Part shown: positions 1 to 8,696 of the stretch, in pieces
How positions within the stretch are numbered: position 1 is the stretch's first letter
Layout: each line of letters opens with the position of its first letter
From: an uncultured Alphaproteobacteria bacterium
GTDB taxonomy: Bacteria; Pseudomonadota; Alphaproteobacteria; Rhodobacterales; Rhodobacteraceae
NCBI GenBank assembly: GCA_902611605.1
Contig: CACMAH010000006.1
Location: forward strand, 1 to 64,000
Direction: 5' to 3'
Length of the DNA: 64,000 nt
Made by a program: the position numbers and the translations under genes
The notes under the pieces: generated by a model
Database searches by the model: none
What the model was told of the DNA's origin: nothing
What the model saw: only the letters and a program-made list of their open reading frames with translations

Positions 1-2
1 GA

Positions 3-71
3 ATAAATCTTAAACAAAAAATTGATGATACACTGATTAAACTTTCATCACCTGATTTCTCTAGATACTAA
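3..71 (+). CDS. C-terminal fragment of an upstream gene (truncated by window edge)
   Basis: Open frame 3 reads INLKQKIDDTLIKLSSPDFSRY* into the next gene; too short to identify. Confidence 0.35.
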   Translation: MNLKQKIDDTLIKLSSPDFSRY

Positions 72-129
72 AATAAATTTCTGATATTGATAACTTTAAT
101 AACTAGTTACATATTAGGAATATCAAAAT

Positions 130-990
130 TTGATCTATAAAAATAAAAAAGACTGGGAGACTAGTACCAATAAAAGAGTTTCTTTACTTGGAATGTCTGG
201 TCTTGGAAAAACAAAATTATCAAACATGTTACAATCAACATTTAGTTGGTTTCATTACTCTGTTGATTACAGAATCGGAACTAGATATCTTGATGAGCAT
301 ATTGTTGATAATTTCAAACAAGAGGCTATGAAAAACGTTTTTTTGAGAGATTTACTTCTCTCCGACAGTATTTATATATCCTCAAACTTAAATTTTAACA
401 ATCTTTCACCTCTTTCTACATATTTAGGAAAACCTGGAAGCGAAGATCTTGGTGGAATTGATTTTAACCTTTATAAAAAGAGACAAAAACAACATAGAGA
501 AGCTGAAATTTTATCCGTAATGGATACCAATAAATTTATTGAAAAATCAAATAATATTTATGCTTACAAGAACTTCGTATGTGATACTTCAGGATCAATT
601 TGTGAAGTGGTTAATCCAGAAGATCCAAATGACCCTCTATTAACTCACTTGTATAAAAATACGTTAATTATTCTTATAAAAGGAGATAAAAAACATAAAG
701 ATCAACTCATAAAAAGATTTAAAGCCAATCCTAAACCAATTTACTATAATGAAAACTTCCTTAATGAAAAGTGGTCTAATTTTAAAAATATTAATAATGT
801 CAATAATAAAAATGTTGATCCCAATAAGTTTATTTTATATTGCTTCGAAGATTTATTAGATCACAGGATACCAATTTATGATTCAATTGCAAAAAATTGG
901 GGTATCACTATTAATGCTGATGATATTTCAAAGGTCAAAAATGAAAAAGATTTCATCAATTTAGTCTCAAATTATCTAAATATTTTATAA
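130..990 (+). CDS. P-loop ATPase/kinase-like protein of unknown function
   Basis: Walker A GMSGLGKTKL near the N-terminus; TTG start; lies 11 bp upstream of metA. Confidence 0.75.
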   Translation: MIYKNKKDWETSTNKRVSLLGMSGLGKTKLSNMLQSTFSWFHYSVDYRIGTRYLDEHIVDNFKQEAMKNVFLRDLLLSDSIYISSNLNFNNLSPLSTYLGKPGSEDLGGIDFNLYKKRQKQHREAEILSVMDTNKFIEKSNNIYAYKNFVCDTSGSICEVVNPEDPNDPLLTHLYKNTLIILIKGDKKHKDQLIKRFKANPKPIYYNENFLNEKWSNFKNINNVNNKNVDPNKFILYCFEDLLDHRIPIYDSIAKNWGITINADDISKVKNEKDFINLVSNYLNIL

Positions 991-1001
991 GAGTAAGAAA
1001 T

Positions 1002-1928
1002 TTGCCCATTAGATTACCAGCCAATTTACCAGCTTTTAAAATACTTTCTGAAGAAGGTGTTATGATGATGTCTGAAGATAGTGCTGAAAGACAAGATATT
1101 AGACCACTTGAAATAGCATTATTAAATTTAATGCCCGAAAAAGAAAAAACAGAGAGACAATTTGCAAGATTAATTGGATCTACCCCACTACAAGTAAAAC
1201 TTACTTTAGTTAAAATAACAAATCATAAACCCAAAAATACTTCTCCAGAATATCTTACGAAATTTTATAAAGCATTTAAGGATATAAAAAATAAGAAGTT
1301 TGATGGTTTTATAATTACAGGAGCACCTATTGAAAAACTTGATTTTAACGATGTAATTTATTGGGAAGAGCTATGTCAAATTATGGATTGGACAATAACT
1401 AATGTACATTCTGTATTTTCTATTTGTTGGGGTGCAATGGCAATGCTTTATCACCGATTTGGTATAAATAAAGAAATCCTAACAGAGAAAGCGTCTGGTT
1501 GTTTTAGACATGAGAATTTAAAACCTAATTCTCCATATTTAAGAGGAGTTTCAGATGATATAATTATACCAACAAGCCGATGGACTAAAATAAATTCATC
1601 AGACCTTTTAAGTAAATCTGAACTAAAAATTTTACTTGATTCAAAAAAAATGGGCGCATGTCTAATTGAAGAAAATAGTAATAAAACTTTATATATGTTA
1701 AATCATATTGAATATGAAACAAATTCATTAAAAGAAGAATACTTAAGAGATTTAAAAAACAATGAAAATACTCAAATACCATATAATTATTTTGAAGATA
1801 ATAATCCAAAATTTCGACCTATAAATAAATGGAGGAGCCATGCACACCTATTATTTGGCAACTGGGTTAATCAAATTTATCAGGAAACGCCTTTCAATAT
1901 AGAAAAAATTGGAATAAATAAATTTTAA
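1002..1928 (+). CDS. metA: Homoserine O-acyltransferase (MetA family)
   Basis: MPIRLPANLPAFKILSEEGV, IRPLEIALLNLMPEKEKTERQFARLIG, FSICWGAMAMLYHRFGI typical of MetA. Confidence 0.95.
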   Translation: MPIRLPANLPAFKILSEEGVMMMSEDSAERQDIRPLEIALLNLMPEKEKTERQFARLIGSTPLQVKLTLVKITNHKPKNTSPEYLTKFYKAFKDIKNKKFDGFIITGAPIEKLDFNDVIYWEELCQIMDWTITNVHSVFSICWGAMAMLYHRFGINKEILTEKASGCFRHENLKPNSPYLRGVSDDIIIPTSRWTKINSSDLLSKSELKILLDSKKMGACLIEENSNKTLYMLNHIEYETNSLKEEYLRDLKNNENTQIPYNYFEDNNPKFRPINKWRSHAHLLFGNWVNQIYQETPFNIEKIGINKF

Positions 1929-2045
1929 ATCTAGCCTATTTACAATTATAAAACTCTAATATTTTTGTTTTTTGGGTCGATTAGTTATAGAGAAATATAA
2001 TATTAATTAGATTAAACTATTTTTAAAAAAATATGAGACCACTAA

Positions 2046-2891
2046 ATGCGTTATGAACTTAATAGAATACCTCAATTTTATGTGACCGCACCACAAAAGT
2101 GTCCATATATTAAAGGTAAGATTGAAAGGAAATTATTTACCGCATTATATGGAAGAAATTCTGTTAATTTAAATGATGAACTATCATTACAAGGATTTAG
2201 AAGATCTCAAAAAGTTTTATACCGCCCTTTATGTTCTAATTGTTCAGCATGTCTTTCAATAAGAATTAAAGTTAATGAATTTTACTACTCTAAATCTCAA
2301 AAAAGAGTTTTAAATAAAAACAAAAAGCTTATACGTGTTAAAAAAAAACCAGAAGCTACCGATGAACAATATGAAATTTTTAAAAAATATCTTAACTGCA
2401 GGCACCTAAATGGTGGAATGAGTGATATGGATGCCCATGAATTTTCTTCAATGATTGAAGAAACAAATGTCGATAGCGAAATATTTGAATATTGGGAACT
2501 TAAAAAAGATAAAAAAAAACAACTTGTTGCAGTATGCTTAACAGATAAAAATAAGGATGGATTATCAATGGTCTATTCTTTTTATGATCCAAAGTATAAC
2601 TCACAAAGTCTAGGAAAATTTATGATATTAGATCACATAAATTTAACAATAAGTAGTAATTTAGATTATTTATATTTAGGCTATTGGATTAAAGATAACT
2701 CTAAAATGGGATATAAATCTAATTATTTTCCAGCAGAGGTTTTTTATAAAAATCAGTGGAAAGAAATAAATGAAAAAAATATTAATTCTTTTGATTTAAA
2801 TTCTAGCCAAAAATTTCCTAAATTACACAAAGATAACTCAAATCTCGAGAGTATCATTCAACTTCCACGTTTTTCTCAGGATCCAGACTAG
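2046..2891 (+). CDS. bpt: Aspartate/glutamate leucyl/arginyltransferase (Bpt/Ate family)
   Basis: CPYIKGKIERKLFT...GFRRSQKVLYRPLCSNCSACLSIRI and YLGYWIKDNSKMGYKSNYFPAEVF motifs. Confidence 0.9.
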   Translation: MRYELNRIPQFYVTAPQKCPYIKGKIERKLFTALYGRNSVNLNDELSLQGFRRSQKVLYRPLCSNCSACLSIRIKVNEFYYSKSQKRVLNKNKKLIRVKKKPEATDEQYEIFKKYLNCRHLNGGMSDMDAHEFSSMIEETNVDSEIFEYWELKKDKKKQLVAVCLTDKNKDGLSMVYSFYDPKYNSQSLGKFMILDHINLTISSNLDYLYLGYWIKDNSKMGYKSNYFPAEVFYKNQWKEINEKNINSFDLNSSQKFPKLHKDNSNLESIIQLPRFSQDPD

Positions 2892-2901
2892 AAATAATGA
2901 A

Positions 2902-5900
2902 CTAGTTATCTGGTAAAAGATCTGGTAAAAAAGTAACGATTTGAGGAAAAAACCACAGTATAGTAAGTCCAATAATTTGTATTATAACAAAAGGAAATAT
3001 TCCTCTATATATATCCAAAGTAGATATATTTTTTGGTGCAACACCTCTTAAATAAAATAAAGCAAAACCAAAAGGTGGAGTTATAAAAGATGTTTGTAAA
3101 TTTACTGCGATTAAAATAGTAATCCATTCTGGAGGCATTATAGCTGGATCTGCTGCATAAACTACGGGGCCAACTATTGGAATGACTATAAAAATTATTT
3201 CAATAAAGTCTAAAACAAATCCTAAAAAAAATAATACAACCATTACTACTAATAAAAGTACTCTGGGATCTTCAAAACTTCGTAAAAAATGTTCAATATA
3301 TTCTTCACCACCAAAAGAACGTAAAGTAAGTGCTAATAACTGAGACCCAATTAAAATAGCAAAAACCATTACAGAAACTTTAGCAGTTTCTTGTAAAATA
3401 CTAGGTAAAAGACGGTCCTTAGAAAGCAACCATGACTTTACACTACTGTATAAACCGTCTGGAGTTTTTTCAAGAACTCCATCTGATCTTGCAGTTAATA
3501 AAATAATTAATGCATAAAATATCCCCAACATTGAAATTATATAGGTTATTACAGCTATATTTGTAGCAACCGTTCTACCAAACCCTATTAATTCGTCATC
3601 ATCTAAAAAATTCCATTTTATTGTTAACATTAAAATTATTGATAATGTTGTTAAAAGCAAAAATTGACGACCAGATTTGTTATTTAATGGTCCTAGTTGA
3701 GTTTCAGTACTAAGAAGTTTTATCGCTGCAAGTAGTAATGCTCCTCCTGCACCAAGGGCAGCAGCTGGTGTAGGATTAGTAACTCCTCCAAAAATAGAAC
3801 CTAATACAGCAATTATTAATACCACAGGTGGCACAACTACCCTAATTACTTCAATTTTTAGTAGAAAATGAATTGATTGCTTTAAACCATAGAACAGAAA
3901 AATGAATGGAAAAAAATAATAGAATACTCTTGTCCATGGTGGTGTTTCAGCACCAACATAAAAAATAGCCATAAACAGAGTAAATAAAACTCCAAAAATA
4001 CCAATATATATTGATATTTTTGATCTTATGTCAGCTAGAGGAAGAGAGCCAATAAGTGCTAAGGAACAAATTAAACAAAATACTGCTAATGAAGTACTTA
4101 TAAGGGGTGTTTTATAATTATCAAGACTTGAATTTAGATAAGAACCCAATTCTTTTAAAGCTATCCCATCCCCTAAATCTTTATATGCTAACCTTATAAG
4201 ATTTGCTGCTTCATCTTCAACTGGCAAACTTATATCAAAATTTACTTCTCCATTAGATACTGCTCGTACAGCCCTTTCGTAACTAAAAGAAGATGCCATT
4301 AGGGCATCTTTATCTAAAATTTGCTTTGCTGGTTCTAAAGCTCTTTTTAATTTTGACCCTGTAGGCATTTTTCTTATGTTTTTTACTAAATCTTTTAAAT
4401 CAATAGAATTTTTTATATTTAACAAGTTTTCATTAAATGAAGTTATGAAATCATTTGGTAAAAAATCAGCATAATATGAAGTTAACTCCTCTGAAACTCT
4501 TATTACATCTTTCTTTCTTGTTTCGAATTCTTGAAATTTTTGATCATCATCAAAGGACTTAAAATTTTTCCTTCTTGATTTTGATAAAACTTCATTATAA
4601 TTATTTTCGGCAATTAAGAATGGAGAAAAATCAAAAGTTTCTAAGGCAGTTCTTGCTAATTTTTGTATTTCAGTTCCAGTTGGTGCATTTGATACTGCTT
4701 CTGCTAATTCTGATACAGAATTTGCATTTTCAGCAACTGAAAGCATTAAGAGAAATTCGCTTGCTCTCTCTTCTCCTAACATTGCCTTTATTGCATTAGA
4801 AAATCTACTTAAGCCAACCAGCAGATCATTTTTCCTTGTTTCAAATTCATTAGTTCTTAATGTTTTAATAATATCATCTGAATTTGTTTCATTTAAAATT
4901 ACTTCCCAATCTTCTCTTAACCGAGAAGGTACATCTTTATTTCTTGATTTTAAAAGAACGAATTCTCTTAAGGTTTCAAAATCATCCTGATTAATAGATT
5001 TATTTGGCTTTGCATCTTGGATACGTTCAAAAAGTGCTTGAAAACTAGAAAATTTGAGCGCATCTTCAGGTTTTTGTTGCGTCCCGATTATATTCAAAGA
5101 GGTTGAAAGAAAAAAGATTATAAACAAACTTAAAATTGATAATGTGACAAAATTAAAAAGTTTTTTCAAAGAAGACTTATTTTTTTTATTTTCATTATTA
5201 TTATCTTTTCCTATTGGGGGAGCCAGTTTTGGATTATAAAGTGCAATTCCAAATGCATAAGCTGCATATAATAGCGCTAAAACAATACCGGGAATAAAAG
5301 CTGCTTTAAAAAGTGTCCCTGTTGAAATCGCAATATCGCTCCCCAATAATTCAGGCAAAGGTATATTTAGAGCTTCAGACCTTGCTTTCTGAGCTTTTGA
5401 ATAAATATCACCTACCATTGCACCCAATAAAACTAGAACAATAGAAGGTGGAATAACTTGGCCAAGTGTGCCCGAAGTTGCTATTACACCTGTAGCAAGT
5501 GGTTTAGAATATCCAGCTTTTAACATAGTCGGCAAAGATATTAACCCCATTGTCACAACAGTTGCGCCAACTATACCGGTAGAAGCTGCTAATAATGCCC
5601 CTACAGCAACTACTGAAACAGCTAAACCACCAGGTGCACCACCAAAAAGCTTACCCATTGAGGTTAGTAGTTCTTCAGCAATTTTGGACCTTTCTAGAGC
5701 AATTCCCATTAATACAAATAATGGCACTGCTAAAAGTGTATCATTTTGATTTTCACCAAATGCCCTGATATAGGTATTAGAACCCCACTGTGCCAGTGTT
5801 CTCGTACCTTCTATCCAGGCATTAACATCTTCAATAGCTAGGCCTATATGATTATTTAATACAGGTACAAACTGCCCTTGTTCATTTTCTACTAAAAGTA

Positions 5901-6054
5901 ATCCCCATTCATTTAATAATGCAATTATAGCAAAACTAACAACTGCAGCTCCAGAAAGACCAAATGCTACAGGATAGCCGGAGAGAATTGATAAAAATAA
6001 AGTCGAAAAAACTATAATTAGACTTAATTCAACACCATCTAAACCAAAAAGCAT
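2902..6054 (-). CDS. TRAP transporter large permease (DctM-like) with large soluble insertion
   Basis: DctM motifs (VPLFVLMG, GATVVTMGLISLPTMLKAGYSKPLATGVIATSGTLGQVIPPS, LDFIEIIFIVIPIVGPV); 1050 aa versus ~430 aa for a typical DctM. Confidence 0.92.
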   Translation of the reverse strand: MLFGLDGVELSLIIVFSTLFLSILSGYPVAFGLSGAAVVSFAIIALLNEWGLLLVENEQGQFVPVLNNHIGLAIEDVNAWIEGTRTLAQWGSNTYIRAFGENQNDTLLAVPLFVLMGIALERSKIAEELLTSMGKLFGGAPGGLAVSVVAVGALLAASTGIVGATVVTMGLISLPTMLKAGYSKPLATGVIATSGTLGQVIPPSIVLVLLGAMVGDIYSKAQKARSEALNIPLPELLGSDIAISTGTLFKAAFIPGIVLALLYAAYAFGIALYNPKLAPPIGKDNNNENKKNKSSLKKLFNFVTLSILSLFIIFFLSTSLNIIGTQQKPEDALKFSSFQALFERIQDAKPNKSINQDDFETLREFVLLKSRNKDVPSRLREDWEVILNETNSDDIIKTLRTNEFETRKNDLLVGLSRFSNAIKAMLGEERASEFLLMLSVAENANSVSELAEAVSNAPTGTEIQKLARTALETFDFSPFLIAENNYNEVLSKSRRKNFKSFDDDQKFQEFETRKKDVIRVSEELTSYYADFLPNDFITSFNENLLNIKNSIDLKDLVKNIRKMPTGSKLKRALEPAKQILDKDALMASSFSYERAVRAVSNGEVNFDISLPVEDEAANLIRLAYKDLGDGIALKELGSYLNSSLDNYKTPLISTSLAVFCLICSLALIGSLPLADIRSKISIYIGIFGVLFTLFMAIFYVGAETPPWTRVFYYFFPFIFLFYGLKQSIHFLLKIEVIRVVVPPVVLIIAVLGSIFGGVTNPTPAAALGAGGALLLAAIKLLSTETQLGPLNNKSGRQFLLLTTLSIILMLTIKWNFLDDDELIGFGRTVATNIAVITYIISMLGIFYALIILLTARSDGVLEKTPDGLYSSVKSWLLSKDRLLPSILQETAKVSVMVFAILIGSQLLALTLRSFGGEEYIEHFLRSFEDPRVLLLVVMVVLFFLGFVLDFIEIIFIVIPIVGPVVYAADPAIMPPEWITILIAVNLQTSFITPPFGFALFYLRGVAPKNISTLDIYRGIFPFVIIQIIGLTILWFFPQIVTFLPDLLPDN

Positions 6055-6096
6055 TTTTCACCTAATTATTCAAAATATTAAATTTATAAACCATGA

Positions 6097-7191
6097 CTAC
6101 TTGTCCTTACTGTCTCTAGAAGTGAATTTATCAGTACTTTCCAATAAAAAGCTTACTCCCTGTAAAAACATGAGGGCAGCTAATACCAAAAGTAAAAAGA
6201 AATACAATGGGACGCCTGTAAATGTTTCACCAGTAGATACTGTCCAATTCCAACCCTTAAAACTAGAGGCACCAGAAATTCTACCTATTACATCTCTACC
6301 AGTCATCAAAGTGGTAAGGTGATTGAAATTTGTTACTGTCATTATTTTATTTATAGCTAAATGCCAACTTAACCACCATAATGCTGCCATAGATGGTAAT
6401 AAAAAAACAACAGTACCAATAATATCTAATAGGGCTTTTTTCTTTTTTCCTAATGCACTGTAAACTAGATCAACTCTTACATGACCACCTTCAACAAAAG
6501 TAAAAGCACATGCAAAAGCTATAATTATGGCATTAAAAAACATCAATTCAGTAGCAAACCAAGGCATAGTTATTACATCAGAATCTGGCAGGATATTTAT
6601 CCCAAAAAATGCCAACGGAAATCCGTTAGCTCTAAATACTTGCTGTAGAAAAATTATCATTATTTGCATGATGGCCATAATCAATGCAAACCATGAAGCT
6701 ATCTTTCCTAAATTAGTATTAAATTGATTAATTGCCTTATAGCTATATCGCCAAACAGATTTAAAAAAAAATCCACCTATCCAAACTACCAAAACTGCAG
6801 CAAGCACCATAAACAAAAATTCAGAAGATTTTCCAAACATTGCAAAATCTATACTAAATCGGTCTAAAGGATAATCAGGTGAAGCGGCTTTAGCTGAAAC
6901 ATAATCTAAAAAGAGATCTTTATTATTTAAAACATTATCATTTTTTGAATTTTCTAAGATAATTGGGGCTTCAAGTTTTATATTAGCTACCCCTTTAAGC
7001 TCATTATTAAAATCTTTTAATAAACCATTATTTTTCAACTCTGCTTCTATTGAAACTAACGTAGGCCTTGCAATTTCAGCTTTAGAAGTTGCAGAAAACA
7101 ATTCAAACAACCACAATAATAGTCTTGGAATAGCCAAGATTATGTCAAGAAGACCATTAAGTAAGGAAACTAGTATTTGAATAAAACTCAT
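6097..7191 (-). CDS. TRAP transporter small permease (DctQ-like) with extended N-terminal region
   Basis: Adjacent to dctM/dctP; TM-rich with FVEGGHVRVDLVYSAL motif typical of DctQ; 364 aa. Confidence 0.88.
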   Translation of the reverse strand: MSFIQILVSLLNGLLDIILAIPRLLLWLFELFSATSKAEIARPTLVSIEAELKNNGLLKDFNNELKGVANIKLEAPIILENSKNDNVLNNKDLFLDYVSAKAASPDYPLDRFSIDFAMFGKSSEFLFMVLAAVLVVWIGGFFFKSVWRYSYKAINQFNTNLGKIASWFALIMAIMQIMIIFLQQVFRANGFPLAFFGINILPDSDVITMPWFATELMFFNAIIIAFACAFTFVEGGHVRVDLVYSALGKKKKALLDIIGTVVFLLPSMAALWWLSWHLAINKIMTVTNFNHLTTLMTGRDVIGRISGASSFKGWNWTVSTGETFTGVPLYFFLLLVLAALMFLQGVSFLLESTDKFTSRDSKDK

Positions 7192-7245
7192 AAGGTTGTT
7201 TACCTAAAATTGATATTACTTGAGAAAATTCAAAATTATAATACG

Positions 7246-7278
7246 AAGCTCAGCAAAATAATATATTTTGCTGAGCTT
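7246..7278 (-). promoter_or_regulatory. Strong intercistronic hairpin between dctP and dctQ
   Basis: AAGCTCAGCAAAATA-ata-TATTTTGCTGAGCTT: perfect 15-bp arms, 3-nt loop. Confidence 0.85.
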
Positions 7279-7304
7279 TACAATTTATTTGTTGCTATTG
7301 TGGC

Positions 7305-8390
7305 TTAACCACCCATAACTCTGTCACGCTGTGTCATGTAGGCACCTGCAGATTTTGATATCCATCCAGAAGAAGCACGCATTGACTTCATAGCTGATTC
7401 ATATGTTCTTTTAAACAAATCATCATCCATGTTTTCTTCAAAAACTTCCATTGCACCCTTACCAAAAGCATCCCACACATCATTAGGAAATTCTAAAGCT
7501 CTAGTACCACCAGCTATAAGTCTTTCTAAAGCAGCACCGTTGTTCGCCAGATATTGTGAGTGAGACCATCTATTAGCTTCACCAGCAGAGACCCTAATCA
7601 TTTCTTTATGACCATCAGATAATCCATCCCAACGATCAAGGTTAACACAGACAGATAAACCTGCTCCAGGCTCATGAAAACCAGCTGTATAATAGATATT
7701 AGTTGCTTCATGAAGTCCCAAGGATTCATCAGATGCTGGACCAATCCATTCGGCACCATCAATAGCTCCTGATTGTAAAGCCTGATAGATTTCTCCACCT
7801 GCCATAGTGATTGATGAAGCACCCATTTTGGAAATAACTTTACCACCAAGACCAGGCATTCTGTATTTAAGACCTTCAAAGTCAGCTGCCGAATTGATTT
7901 CTTTTCCAAACCAACCACCTGCTTGAGTTCCAGTATTCCCAGCTAAAAAGCCTTTAAAACCCATTTCTTCTCCGAGTTCATCCCATAATTCTCTTCCACC
8001 ATTATGAAGAATCCAGTCATCAAGTTCTTGACAAGTCATTCCAAAAGGTACTGCTGTGAAAAAAGCAGTTGTTGGGTTCTGTCCAATGTAATAGTACATA
8101 GCAAAGTGAGCAGCATCAGCAGTCCCTGAAGTCATAGCGTCGAAAGCAGCAGCTGTTCCAGAAACTAGTTCGCCATTAGCTTTAAGATCAATTTCTAAAG
8201 TGCCACCAGAGATAGCATTACAATTATCAGCAAATCGTTGAGCCGCATCATGTACACCAAATGAACCACGTCCCCATGTTGTAACCATTGTTAACTTCTC
8301 TCTACCTTGAGATAAAGATGGTGTAGCCAAAGCTGCGCCACCAGCAATACCAGCCAGTGTAGAGTTAGTTATAAATTTTCTTCTATCCAT
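7305..8390 (-). CDS. TRAP transporter substrate-binding protein (DctP/TakP-like), Tat-type signal
   Basis: MDRRKFITNSTLAGIAGGAALATPSL twin-arginine signal; GGEIYQALQSGAIDGAEWIGP typical of the TakP-like 2-oxoacid/mannitol-chloroaromatic subfamily. Confidence 0.92.
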   Translation of the reverse strand: MDRRKFITNSTLAGIAGGAALATPSLSQGREKLTMVTTWGRGSFGVHDAAQRFADNCNAISGGTLEIDLKANGELVSGTAAAFDAMTSGTADAAHFAMYYYIGQNPTTAFFTAVPFGMTCQELDDWILHNGGRELWDELGEEMGFKGFLAGNTGTQAGGWFGKEINSAADFEGLKYRMPGLGGKVISKMGASSITMAGGEIYQALQSGAIDGAEWIGPASDESLGLHEATNIYYTAGFHEPGAGLSVCVNLDRWDGLSDGHKEMIRVSAGEANRWSHSQYLANNGAALERLIAGGTRALEFPNDVWDAFGKGAMEVFEENMDDDLFKRTYESAMKSMRASSGWISKSAGAYMTQRDRVMGG

Positions 8391-8420
8391 TTTAAATTTC
8401 CCTCTCTAAAATTTATAGCA

Positions 8421-8448
8421 TTGTATACTAAGAAAACATCGTATACAT
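8421..8448. promoter_or_regulatory. Pair of GTATAC-centred sites upstream of dctP (GntR/FadR-type operator candidate)
   Basis: ttGTATACta (8421-8430) and tcGTATACat (8439-8448), centres 18 bp apart. Confidence 0.4.
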
Positions 8449-8696
8449 TATTTACTATACTTATTTCAAGCTAAAATTGTTTATTATACATTTTAATTGA
8501 AAATATTTGAAATTAAATCCCTTTTATTTTTTAAAATTTTCTTAAAAATTGCTCAATATATAGTTATTTGAAATTATTCGGTGATTTTTTTAGAAAGATT
8601 AATAAAATTTTAATAATAACAACTATTTCAATACTTTAATTAATTATTATTAATGCTATTATATAAAAAACTTTAAAATAAAAATTAGGTATTGAT

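Noticed and set aside
5468-5749. 93-aa + strand ORF (MPEVAITPVASG...)
   Set aside because: Fully antisense to the conserved DctM core; composition reflects the opposite strand
7598-7918. 106-aa minus ORF inside dctP
   Set aside because: Alternative frame of the same strand overlapping a clear DctP gene
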